Source: Nematostella vectensis
Taxonomy: Eukaryota; Cnidaria; Anthozoa; Actiniaria; Edwardsiidae
Assembly: GCF_932526225.1 (NCBI RefSeq)
Contig: NC_064042.1
Location: 3,455,001 to 3,519,000 of the forward strand
Direction of reading: 5' to 3'
Length of the DNA: 64,000 nt
Shown: piece by piece, positions 54,529 to 64,000 of the stretch
Layout: each line of letters begins with the position of its first letter
Position numbering within the stretch: position 1 is the stretch's first letter
Position numbers and translations under genes: made by a program
The notes under the pieces: generated by a model
The model's database searches: none
What the model was told of the DNA's origin: nothing
Seen by the model: the letters and a program-made list of their open reading frames with translations, nothing else

Positions 54529-57500
54529 ATGAGTACCAAGACCCGTAGTTATCTTGGGCTGATGTTGGCCTTCTTTGCCGTATTCTGGAGTGCGATTGTA
54601 ACAAGTTCTGCGAGAGGAGTAATTGTTCACGGTAAGTCATTCCTCCTTCATATTTGTTTAGAATAAATTGAGCCAAAGTATATGGGCTAATGAGCCAAGT
54701 ATACTTCGCCTTTTTCATACCGTTTTATGGTAACCTCAAAAGTTTTTCAAGAGCTTTTGGTGTAGTTTTGAAAAGATTTGAGTATATTTTGAAAGGAAAG
54801 AACCCAACTTCTGAAAGCGATATCGTCGTTTAATTATTCATTGCTGAAAGAGTTTATCTGAAAGTTTTCAAACTAAAGCAAATCAAGCCCTTCTTGCTCC
54901 CATAACTCACCGAAAACATTCTCCGGTCAGTTGCATCAAGCTAAATGTTATCTTTTGAAAGTTTTTTGATAAATCGAGGCGACGAAGCGAAGCAAATTAC
55001 ACCACTCAAACATAACTGGAACTAAAAAAAAAACAAAAACAAAACAACAGAACAGAGCTGGAGTTTCAAACAAATTGACAATGCCGCAATTTAGTTGATT
55101 CCAACACTGATTGTGATTATACTATATATCAAGTATTTCAAAGGTTGTAGGTTTACACTATAACATATACAAACGTTTATTAGATATTTGCTCACATTAT
55201 TCTTTTTAGAGCTAAAAAAGATTGCGAAGCTTTTACAAAAGTTGTTGATAAGTGTCACTGACTTGAATTGAATAATTTGAGACAGTTGGCAAATATACAG
55301 AAAAATATGTCTCATCAGAAATATTTGAAAATTTTGATGAAATAGGTGATAGAAGTGGAAAATTGGATTTCTTACTTTAAAGAGCAAATGATATCAGAGG
55401 GAAAAAAAACAAGTTGTTCTCTAGAAAGAAAAGTATTGAGCCAATTTTTCTTTATTGCTCTGCGTTGCCTTTTCTAAGAATGTGACTGGATAGAGCCGAT
55501 AATTAAGAAACGCCCTGTAGAACATTATATAAAAAAAGTGCATGATATTTTCCTGAAATCTTACAATTTTATTTTTCTCCTAATGTAGCATTTGTTTAAA
55601 TTGATAATAACAATGTTTATGTTTTATTTAGCGCTTTTAAGAGATATTAGAATGGTAAAGCCTGCAAAAGATCGGATTGTATTTCCATTTCGCATATGGC
55701 TAACCAATCCTCACATTCCAGAACATGCTCGAAATTCTAGCCCTATTGGCGCCTTCCGTGCGCGCGGCACAAGCAATTAGTTAACAGAGCAAAATAACTT
55801 GTAAATTTTCTTTTGAAAAATCGAGACATAATATTAACGACAAAACGCAACAAGGCGTGAGTTATCCGTAAACAATCAATCATTAGTCAACTGCCTGTTG
55901 TGTGCTGTTGTGCTGTTGTGTGCTGTTGAGTGCTCTAATCAAATGGAAAGTTTACAGATAATGCGACATTGTAATGGTGAAAAGATCAGTACAAAGGAAC
56001 TGCAGGCTCGATCGCCCTTAGACACTTGTCTTTTTAGCGCTCGCTGACTCTTCAATGATTTACTCAATCATTAAAACAGAAAGAAAAGCATACAATTGCG
56101 GTAGTTTTACTAGTTGTACATAGTTGTTACATCTACACACTTTTTAAGAGTATTAAACATATACGCTTTGAATATATCTTACATTCTGAAAAAAGATAAT
56201 TGAAACAAACGGGATGAAGTCTATTTGTTTTTTTTTTAGAGAATGCCTTTAAAATGATTTTAGATAGTCTTTTAGTACTACATGGCTGTTTTATCAAACA
56301 ATTATCGCTAATTTTGAAAACAAAATAAAAACCTAATATCAGGGAAGCCTACATAATAGGGAGGCCTACATAATAGGGCCATAATAATGGCTGGGAGGCC
56401 TACATAATCATTCTTCATTGCTAGCATGCTCTCTCGCAAGCATCTGCGCCCTCCCAGCCACCCCAAAAGACATGCGTGATAAGCATCATTTAGAAAGTTG
56501 GAATATTGTCCTTTAACTTTTACACTAATAAACATTTTAAAGACGGTTTTCTCAGGGGAAATAACTAGGTTGTCTTAAAAGAGATCTCATATAAAGTGGT
56601 TACCGAGCGACCAAATAAGTAGTTTAATATTTAGTATTGCGTTAAAACAAGAAGGCTTCCCCGGGGTTGTTTACACTAGAAATCTTTTCTTCTAATTATA
56701 ATTCGGGAGGATGATCTACAAGTAAAATACAAATTTCATAATAAAAGCTGAAGTTTAAGATTAAAACCGAGATGTCGCAGCTACAAGCTCTTAGATGGAT
56801 TAAAACTTGAACCTAGCCATAATGTCCAGTTGATCTTGAAAGGTTGTCTTGTCGAATGGAACACTTCCAAGTTGATGAATGTCGAATGTCACTTACTCAA
56901 AAAAGTCAGTTTATTTTCTGGGCGTCATTAAGCATGGTCTCTCTCCCTTTCACGGCGCCTACACCCTTTTGATTGCTGCTATGTTTCACTTTTCAGAATC
57001 TTGCCCTAAAAATTGGACGTTGGTCAAGGGATTGTGCGTGTCAACCTTTACGTATCCTGCTAGTTGGGCAACCGCTGATTCAGATTGCCGCGCCAGCAAT
57101 GCAAGTTTGATCAGCCTAAGCAGCAACATATCAAGAAATGATGCAATTTTGCGGTTCCTTAGAAACAGTGAGAGAAATATTACGGTGAGTATAATCCACT
57201 TTTAAGTTCTCTCTTTATATGGTATCAAGCAATGTTTTCAGGACAGGTCATGAGGAGAGTACGTTTAACTGCGCTTTTTTTTTTCTTACCACTCATATTA
57301 CATTGAGGTCTGAGCACTATGTTTCTATTTATTACAATTTCCCAGACTGTCCTGGGCACATTTTTGCTATTTTTGAAAACGCGACAGCTATTGATTGAAA
57401 AAAAGAAAAAAACATGAGAGAAACCTGTTAATAAACTTGTCTCCTCACTCACGCCCCAATATATCCACCAATGAAGGAGATGGAAAATTTGTATAACAAC

Positions 57501-60500
57501 TTCACTTCATATAAATTAATAATCTTGTTTTGAAAACTTCCGTTTTTCTAGCTCGCTCTGCCAACTCCTATTAGAGAATTTCATAACATAACAAGTCCGC
57601 TTCAAACTTTTTTTTTCGCTTTTTTGTCTCTCTAGAACTGTGTACGTCTGGAATTTCCACCTTAACTTGCAGGAATTCGTGTTAACTACAATATTGCAGG
57701 CCGCCATTTTGAAAATTTTGCCCAGACCCTAACGTTTTGAGAACTTCACTGGTTTCCCGCGCAAACGTCCCAGATTCTTAAGGACCATTTAGAAAAGCGA
57801 AAGTCATTGATTAATATGTGAAACTTACATTTTTATTTTCTTTCAGGAATTTCACCTTGGGTTAATGTTGTTTAACAAAAGTTTCTCCTGGTCGGACTCA
57901 ACGAAGTATAACTACACTAACTGGCAAAACACAACTGCGGTATCGCAGGCTCGCAATCGGACGAATGAGACGTTCTGCGCATGCGTAAATTCTGAGCTAT
58001 CCTTGTGGAGCCTAGACGCATGTAATAAGAGCCGGCGTTTTGCGTGTCAGCGGCCACCAGGTAGGATTTACCGTCAAAGTCGGATATACATGGCTGAAAG
58101 CCATACACGACAACAATAGCCATATATTATAGAGGAACCTTATCATTACGGACAGCCTGTTGAGGAACCTCATTATTACAGACACCCCGTTATTACAGAC
58201 ACTTTGTTATAACGGAGAACTTGCTGTTACAAACATCTTGTTATTACGCACACCTTGCTATTACGGACAATCGAAAAGGGCACCTCGTTATTATTATGAA
58301 CACCCCGTTATTATGAACACCTCGTTATTATGGACAATTCGTTTTAAGGAACACCTCGTTGTAACATACACCTCGTTATTACGGATACCTCGTTTTAAGG
58401 GACGCCTTGATATTACGGACACCTCGTTAGTAAGGACACCTCGTTATTATAGACACCTCGTCATTACGGACAACTCGTTATAACGTTATAACGTACGTTA
58501 TAAGGCCTCATTATTACAGATATACCTTATAACGTACACCTCGTTATTACGGACATCTCGTTATAATGGACACCTTGTTATGGCCACCTCTTTACAACGG
58601 ACATCTCGTTATTATAGATACCTCGTTATTATAGATACCTCGTTATTATAGATACCTCGTTATTATAGATACCTCGTTATTATAGATACCTCGTTATTAT
58701 AGATACCTCGTTAAACCGGACACCTCGTTATAACGGACACCTCGTTATTACGGACACCTTGTTATAACAGACACCTCATTATTACGGAGACTCCTTTCTA
58801 GCAAGTTTGAGGTATCCTAGAACTGAAGGGATTTTACGTTAACCAATAAGGAATAACTTTTTTAAATTTTGTCTTTTTCAGATATTTCTTGGAGTTGCCC
58901 GGAAACATGTAAGTGGTCGTCAAATTCATGAACACGTCTGATGCTCTTATCTACTTATTCTTTTCAAAGTAAGACAGTCATTTTTGGGGTTTGCAGTTCT
59001 TCATTTATTTCATTTTAACAACTAGTTCGCACTTATTCTTTAAGGTCCTTACAAAGTAAAATAAGATAAAAATAATTATTAATAAAAAATGTAATTAATA
59101 AAAAAAATCTAATGAACATCATGTATACATCTCTATATATCTACTATAAACGAATACCCGCGATATTTGCCCAAAACTGGAATTATTATCTTATGAGTAA
59201 AACTACAAAAACTGCAGCTGAAGCTATTGTACGAGATACTCGGAGAAATTGTAACACATAATGATAGAATATCATAATTTGTCTTTAGATTGTAACAGTA
59301 AATGTTCCCTCGAGCGTTCGCCACAGGGAAACCAGTTCTGCAACTGCACCCCAGGTATCTGCAATTATTATTATTGTTGTCATCAGCATCATCGAAATCA
59401 TCATCATCATCATCATTACTATTATATATTATTATATATATATTTTTAATTTTTATGCCTTTTGTATCCATTATGTCGATTCTGATTGGCTAAGAGCGCG
59501 CGCTTTATTTTAAGAGTCACACAATCTGAAGGTCTTTACTAATAAGTTAGCTCAAGAGACCATGATGTAAGAGAACGAATCCCCCGTATTAGGGTATGTT
59601 CCAATGATGAAGTCCGTAAAAACTATTTTTAGAACAAGCAGTTATTTTTAGATACGTCTCTGATTGGTTAGCGCTCACGTTTCCTAGCAACATGAGTCTT
59701 ACGCGCAATGTGATCCGGCAAAGGATGTTTTGGAAATATTTTGACCGAAAATACCTTCCTTTTTTACGAACGCTGTAAAAATGATCTTCCATAGAGTACG
59801 CTGGAGCCAATCAACCGTTTCTGGGACATTGAAATGCATAAAGTGCGTTATTTTAGGCTCTGGGTCAACTTCGCCAGTAAAAGTTTTCACTGCTGATTCG
59901 CAAATTATAATTTATATAACATTTAGATAACTGAACATTAGATAAGTTAACAGATAACAGGACACCACTTCATGAGTAGCATTGTGATCATGAGCCTTGA
60001 AGAGCAGCTAAAAGGATAAAAACAGGTAGCGAACGAAGTAAAGAAGTGCAGAGGGAAAAAATTGGTGTTAAATTGTACTAGGTCGGGGTGCCCATAACCA
60101 AATATGGCGCGACGAACCATGTATGGATGCTATGATTGACAAGCTCGCGCAATCTAAAAATAGCTTTCATGGACGACATCATGGGCCACGGGGATTCGTT
60201 CTCTTATATCATGGTCTCTTGTGATTCCACTTAGTGATTCCACTTGCGCAATGCATTTTTGTCGCGAAGATTCTTTTGTTTTCTAGTGTCATTCAATTAT
60301 TGTTTTTTTATTATCATCATTACAATTAGCATCATTATGATTATAAACTTTTGTGTTCCCTTGTTTCTCCCTTACATTTTTCCTCTACATATTTTTTTTT
60401 CAGTCAACTGGTGCCCTAAAAATAATCCATGGGGTCAAACATGTGTAGGGAGAACAGCTTATATAGACTGCTCCCAGATTCAAGCAAATAGACAAGGTAA

Positions 60501-63147
60501 AGGATCTTAAAGTTATCATGATATCAACAAATTTGTGTACTTATTACACTTAATTTTAGCGACATCAAAATTTTGCGATTTTGAGAGGGCGATATTTCGC
60601 GATACTTTATTTTCGCGATTTCACTATTTTCGTAAAAAGCAGGCCACCATATTTTCACGATTTCGCGACTGACGAGACAATAAAATCAAGCAAAAAAAAG
60701 AGAAATAAAAATGTGCTTTAGTTACAAAATTGTAACAAAAACAAGTGTGGACTAGATTTAGTTCCACAAAAATCCATAAAGTTCAGAATTGTCCATCTCA
60801 GCCACTTACTGTACTATATGGTCACTAATTAACTAAATAGACAAGGTGTTTCTATAAAGCTTTTTACACGGTCAATATTTCGCTTAAAGCTTTTTGTGTA
60901 CTCACAACTTTCGCGCATTCCAATTTTCGCGACACAATTGTTTTCGCGGCACTTTATTTTCGCGAATCTTTCAAAATCAAAGTGTCATAAGGCAGCAGGG
61001 GTTGAGCACTAGGGTCACGTGTCTCTCCGCCTCCCTGGTCATTTATTCTCATAACAAATAATCAGTAGTTTCTAATGTTTCTGTACCTTCTTCAACCCCT
61101 CTCCCTCATATTTCGAGTCCTGCTAAAGCTCTAAGTAGACCTAGTGTGACTGGACAGTGCTGAATAACGTATGCGCATGCGCGTGTTTTGGCGAAAACAA
61201 ACAAAATCTTAGTGTTGAATCGTTCGAGTAAAGGTAAGAAAGGCTGACTTCGGTCGCTGTTTTGACTTACTGTACAGCATTAAAACCATACTGTACAAAA
61301 GACGACAGATTTGTTTGATAATGAGGGAGTCATATAGAAAATTATAGCCTTAGGTCTAGTTTTCTTAGCATTCGCCAAAATGTGACAGTTCGCCGGTAAA
61401 ATGCCGCCATTTCAAAACAAAAATTTATATGATTTGTCAACATACACACATTCTGGTGTTCAGACATCCTCCTTTAAAGTCTTCCCTAGAGATGTGGCAA
61501 TTTCCTGAAAAAATAATCATGGCTTATTTCAGTATCTTCCCACCCTAAATAAGATTGCAGGTATGCAATGTTTCTCCACCAATTTCGTTGCTCTTGCAAC
61601 TCGCGGCCAAAAGGGGGTGACGTTGGGTTTTGCGGTATTGGCCCTTTTTTGTACGAGATTCCAGTAAAAGAGTGATATTTCAAACACTGCGAGGTGCGAG
61701 ATTTTGCTTTCTAAACAGCGGTTTTGCGGTAAAAAAAATATATTGCGGTGTTAATAAGTCCTGCGTTGCGCGGGATCTGCCCTTTGTACGGGATGATCGA
61801 GCGGGAAACCTAGAAATGTCGGGTTGTCGCGCATGCTCTTCAAAACATCGCCATTCTTTGCGATATGCGACATTTCTCCTATGCGTTTTTTAGGTATTTT
61901 TGAAGATTTTGTGCGGTATTGTGGTTATACCCCCCAACGTCCCCCCCCCCCCCCCTCGGTAAGAAACCAAGAAAGAACGACAAACTAAACACTTTTATAA
62001 TATAAAGATGTACAAACGATGGATAGAAGGACAAACATTGGAATTGAAAGAAGGTAAGAAAGACTGCCTTTAGAGTACCCCCACCCCACTTCAGGGTTTA
62101 GCCTTTAATGCTGTTATCCAAAATTTTTCAGGTAAATCTCACAAGAGAAACTCCAAGCAAGCTGCCAGCTTAGAGGAATGATGCTATGATAGGATGTATA
62201 TTTGTATTATGTAGCTCAGTAAAAATAAACACAATCTGAGTAACAAATAAACTTGTATTTCTATTGTATGTTTTAGCACACAAATAGCAGGCGTAATTAA
62301 TAATGCACCACCATTTTATGAACCCCCTGATAATTTAGTATGGGGATTTAGTGTGTCCATGGTTCTGTACAAGACAAGTGCACATTTCAAAGACTATTAG
62401 CCCAAAAAGCACAGAAGAGAGGCCAATGTTTGCAATTTCTACTAAAAACGCTTATACATTCACCTGGCAAATCCAATACAATACATAGTGTACTCTTCTG
62501 ATGTGTTTATAGAATGCATAGTGTTTCAATTTAGAGAGTTTTAAATTCACAAGAGAATAAAAAAACATTTTGATGTATTTGTTTTAATTTTCCTGAAAAC
62601 AACTTCCCTCTACATCCACTGGAAGCCTTTCCTCATAATCAACAACATCAAAATATGTTCTGCTATAAAAAAAATATGGGAATCGTCAAATTTGACTGAA
62701 TGTTGGAAAATGTAAATAACATGATTACTTGTCATCCTTATTCTTACAAATAATTATACCCATAAGCAGTGATTGACCTTACTGCCATATGCTATTTGCA
62801 CTGACAAAGTTTATAATTGAAATAAGTATATGGCTGAAATTGAATGCATGCTGGCTCCGTTTTTAGGCGTTGCCTGAATCTATATATTAATATTTATCAC
62901 CCTAATATGAACCAGTGCGGGTTACGACGAATTGAGCAAAAATATGGTATTAATAACATTTTCTTTTTTCTTTTCTCCAGGGCAAGCTACCCGTCGTTGT
63001 AGCAAAATAAATGGTTTGATACAGTGGGAAAAACAAGATACTTCAAGTTGTAAAGTTGTTTCTACTCGGCCTCTGTCACCTACATCTCCATTTAAAAGTA
63101 GTGTAAAGCCATCAAAAGACCCTTCTTCTAATAACAGCGATGCAAAG
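54529..63147 (+). CDS. C-type lectin plus HRM domain protein, adhesion-GPCR-like, 3' end outside window
   Basis: Seven exons join in phase: 54529-54631, 56997-57184, 57847-58060, 58882-58908, 59289-59354, 60404-60496 and 62981-63147; 286 residues, open at the end. Exon 1 is a signal peptide (YLGLMLAFFAVFWSAIVTSS). Exons 2-3 form a C-type lectin domain: ESCPKNWTLVKGLC at the start, FSWSDSTKYNYTNW, then LWSLDACNKSRRFACQ at the end. The Ca-binding EPN/QPD and WND motifs are absent, so classic sugar binding is doubtful. Exons 4-5 are a short cysteine-rich linker. Exons 6-7 match the hormone-receptor motif: NWCPKNNPWGQTC, then GQATRRCSKINGLIQW and SSC, followed by a Ser/Pro-rich stretch. This order precedes the GAIN and seven-helix parts in adhesion GPCRs, so a receptor is likely, but those parts are not in the window. 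Confidence 0.82.
54632..56996. other. Intron 1 of the lectin-HRM gene
   Basis: AT-rich with no coding region. It holds a short direct-repeat patch near 56336-56412 (GGGAGGCCTACATAATAGGG units, about three) and a TGTGCTGTTG patch near 55890-55935. Confidence 0.5.
58130..58800 (+). repeat. Degenerate ~18-bp tandem array (ACCTCGTTATTACGGAC)
   Basis: Roughly 35 units of 17-20 bases built on CCTCGTTATTACGGACA, with a run of six near-identical ATACCTCGTTATTATAG units at 58609-58710. The unit resembles the terminal repeat of pogo/Tigger-type elements. It fills intron 3 of the lectin-HRM gene. Confidence 0.85.
59554..60220. mobile_element. Non-autonomous DNA transposon with ~31-bp inverted ends
   Basis: AAGAGACCATGATGTAAGAG continuing to GAACGAATCCCC on the left is mirrored on the right with one mismatch. 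667 bases in all, no transposase frame. It lies in intron 5 of the lectin-HRM gene. The bases just outside do not give a clear target duplication. Confidence 0.8.
60545..60980. repeat. Repeat rich in TTTTCGCGA motifs
   Basis: TTTTCGCGA-type motifs cluster at both ends (60570-60670 and 60905-60970), e.g. CTTTATTTTCGCG at each end in the same orientation. Probably a diverged mobile element; borders are not defined. Confidence 0.4.
61612..61955. repeat. Possible MITE with GACGTTGGG ends
   Basis: GGGGGTGACGTTGGG and TTGCGGTATTG on the left are mirrored by GCGGTATTGTGG and CCCCCCAACGTCCCC on the right. The interior has repeated TGCGGT and TGCGAG phrases. Intron 6 of the lectin-HRM gene. Confidence 0.5.
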
Positions 63148-63235
63148 GTATAAAGTTAGAATAACTCGCAATCGGGTGATATTAACGTCGAACTCTTCAA
63201 TCCACATTGGTCTTTAATTACATGGAGACACTGTC

Positions 63236-63985
63236 TTGTGGTTAGGGGGAAAGGCTGCTATGTTTGGGGGGAGGGTTGTTATTTTTTTAGCATTGATTAG
63301 GGGGAGGGCCTCAATTTTTGGTACAGGGATTAGGGGAGGGCCTCAATTTTTGGTACAGGGTTTAGGGGAGGGCCTTATTTCTTTAACAGGTATTCTGATC
63401 AATTTCCGCCTCCTAAAAGTCTGGAATTTCATTTTTATTTCTCGGGAGAACCCCAGACAACTACAAAATAGATAAATAAATGTGATGCATCTTCTGGTTG
63501 CATGACTTTCGTTAGGCTGGCGCTGAATATAATATTATCCGCCCCTAAAGTGTGGCCTCTACTATTTTAATCTTTTGCAGTTTTCCTTTCAGATTGGTGG
63601 AACAAAAACATATCCTAATATGATTTTAATTGGGAAGGAGCTAATGATGGCTGTTTTCTATTTAGGTTTTAACAATAATTAGCATTTCATACATTTGAAA
63701 ATGGCCAAATTTTCACAAAGGAAGCATGCCCCATATACACTATCATTTACACCCCTGACAAATGGGCTCGAAATCAACTTTTCTCCTGGCTTGGTGGTGT
63801 TTAAGGCCAGCTCAGCCGCCCCTTTATGGGTATGTTTAAGTCAGTGCCCCCCCACCCCCCTTCACACAATATTGTTTGCTTGTTCTGGGGGAAAGCCAAA
63901 ATTTTGGGCCGCCTTTTTGGGAGAGGGTGCTTTAGATTGGGGGAGGGTCACAATTTTTGAACCAGAAAAAAATCTAAAAAACTAA
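63236..63985 (+). repeat. Dispersed ~0.75-kb repeat, copy 2
   Basis: Counterpart of 12352-13130 in the same orientation, sharing at least six phrases in order (see that copy). Near its start the phrase GGGAGGGCCTCAATTTTTGG occurs twice in tandem. It reaches close to the window end, downstream of the last lectin-HRM exon seen. Confidence 0.75.
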
Positions 63986-64000
63986 TAAACCTTTCCCCCC

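Overview
This is eukaryotic nuclear DNA from an invertebrate animal, most likely an anthozoan cnidarian of the Nematostella type. That is an inference from the gene families, the short GT-AG introns with exact phase matches, and the many small G/C-tract-rich inverted-repeat elements. No database was searched. All exon calls below come from reading splice sites and checking that the codon phase joins across each intron.

Layout. (1) 2.2-5.3 kb, plus strand: a complete 3-exon gene for a small type II membrane protein resembling DUF288/STELLO glycosyltransferases. (2) 6.6-9.7 kb, plus: the membrane part of a ZIP (SLC39A, LIV-1-like) metal transporter in 5 exons; its N-terminal exon(s) were not found. 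(3) 10.5-19.4 kb, minus: a beta-1,4-N-acetylgalactosaminyltransferase 3/4-like gene with a PA14 domain, three exons seen, last exon(s) not found. Inside its large first intron, on the opposite strand (14.6-17.7 kb), lies a complete 2-exon two-pore potassium channel that lacks the usual extracellular cap. (4) 20.6-50.05 kb, plus: a tandem duplication of an M13 (neprilysin-like) metallopeptidase gene. Copies A (20.9-38.9 kb) and B (40.5-49.0 kb) each have 18 exons of identical lengths and encode 806 residues. Copy A is twice as long mainly because of intronic minisatellites (37-, 20-, 24- and 11-bp units) and mobile-element insertions; copy B keeps single-unit versions of at least two of these arrays. 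(5) 50.2-53.0 kb, minus: an LTR retrotransposon with two identical 160-bp LTRs and a fused gag-integrase frame lacking protease, reverse transcriptase and RNase H. (6) 54.5-63.1 kb, plus: the first seven exons of a secreted or membrane protein with a signal peptide, a C-type lectin domain and a hormone-receptor-motif (HRM) domain, the ectodomain layout of an adhesion GPCR; the rest lies beyond the window.

Repeats fill the introns and spacers: several MITE families with clear terminal inverted repeats, a TTAA-flanked element in two copies, a dispersed ~0.75-kb repeat in two copies, a tRNA-derived SINE family, 190-bp and 204-bp tandem repeats, and a degenerate ~18-bp array. Many long open frames are by-products of minisatellites and are not genes. 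The genes do not form one pathway; two are probable Golgi glycosyltransferases, two are paralogous ectopeptidases, and the others are a metal transporter, a potassium channel and a receptor ectodomain.
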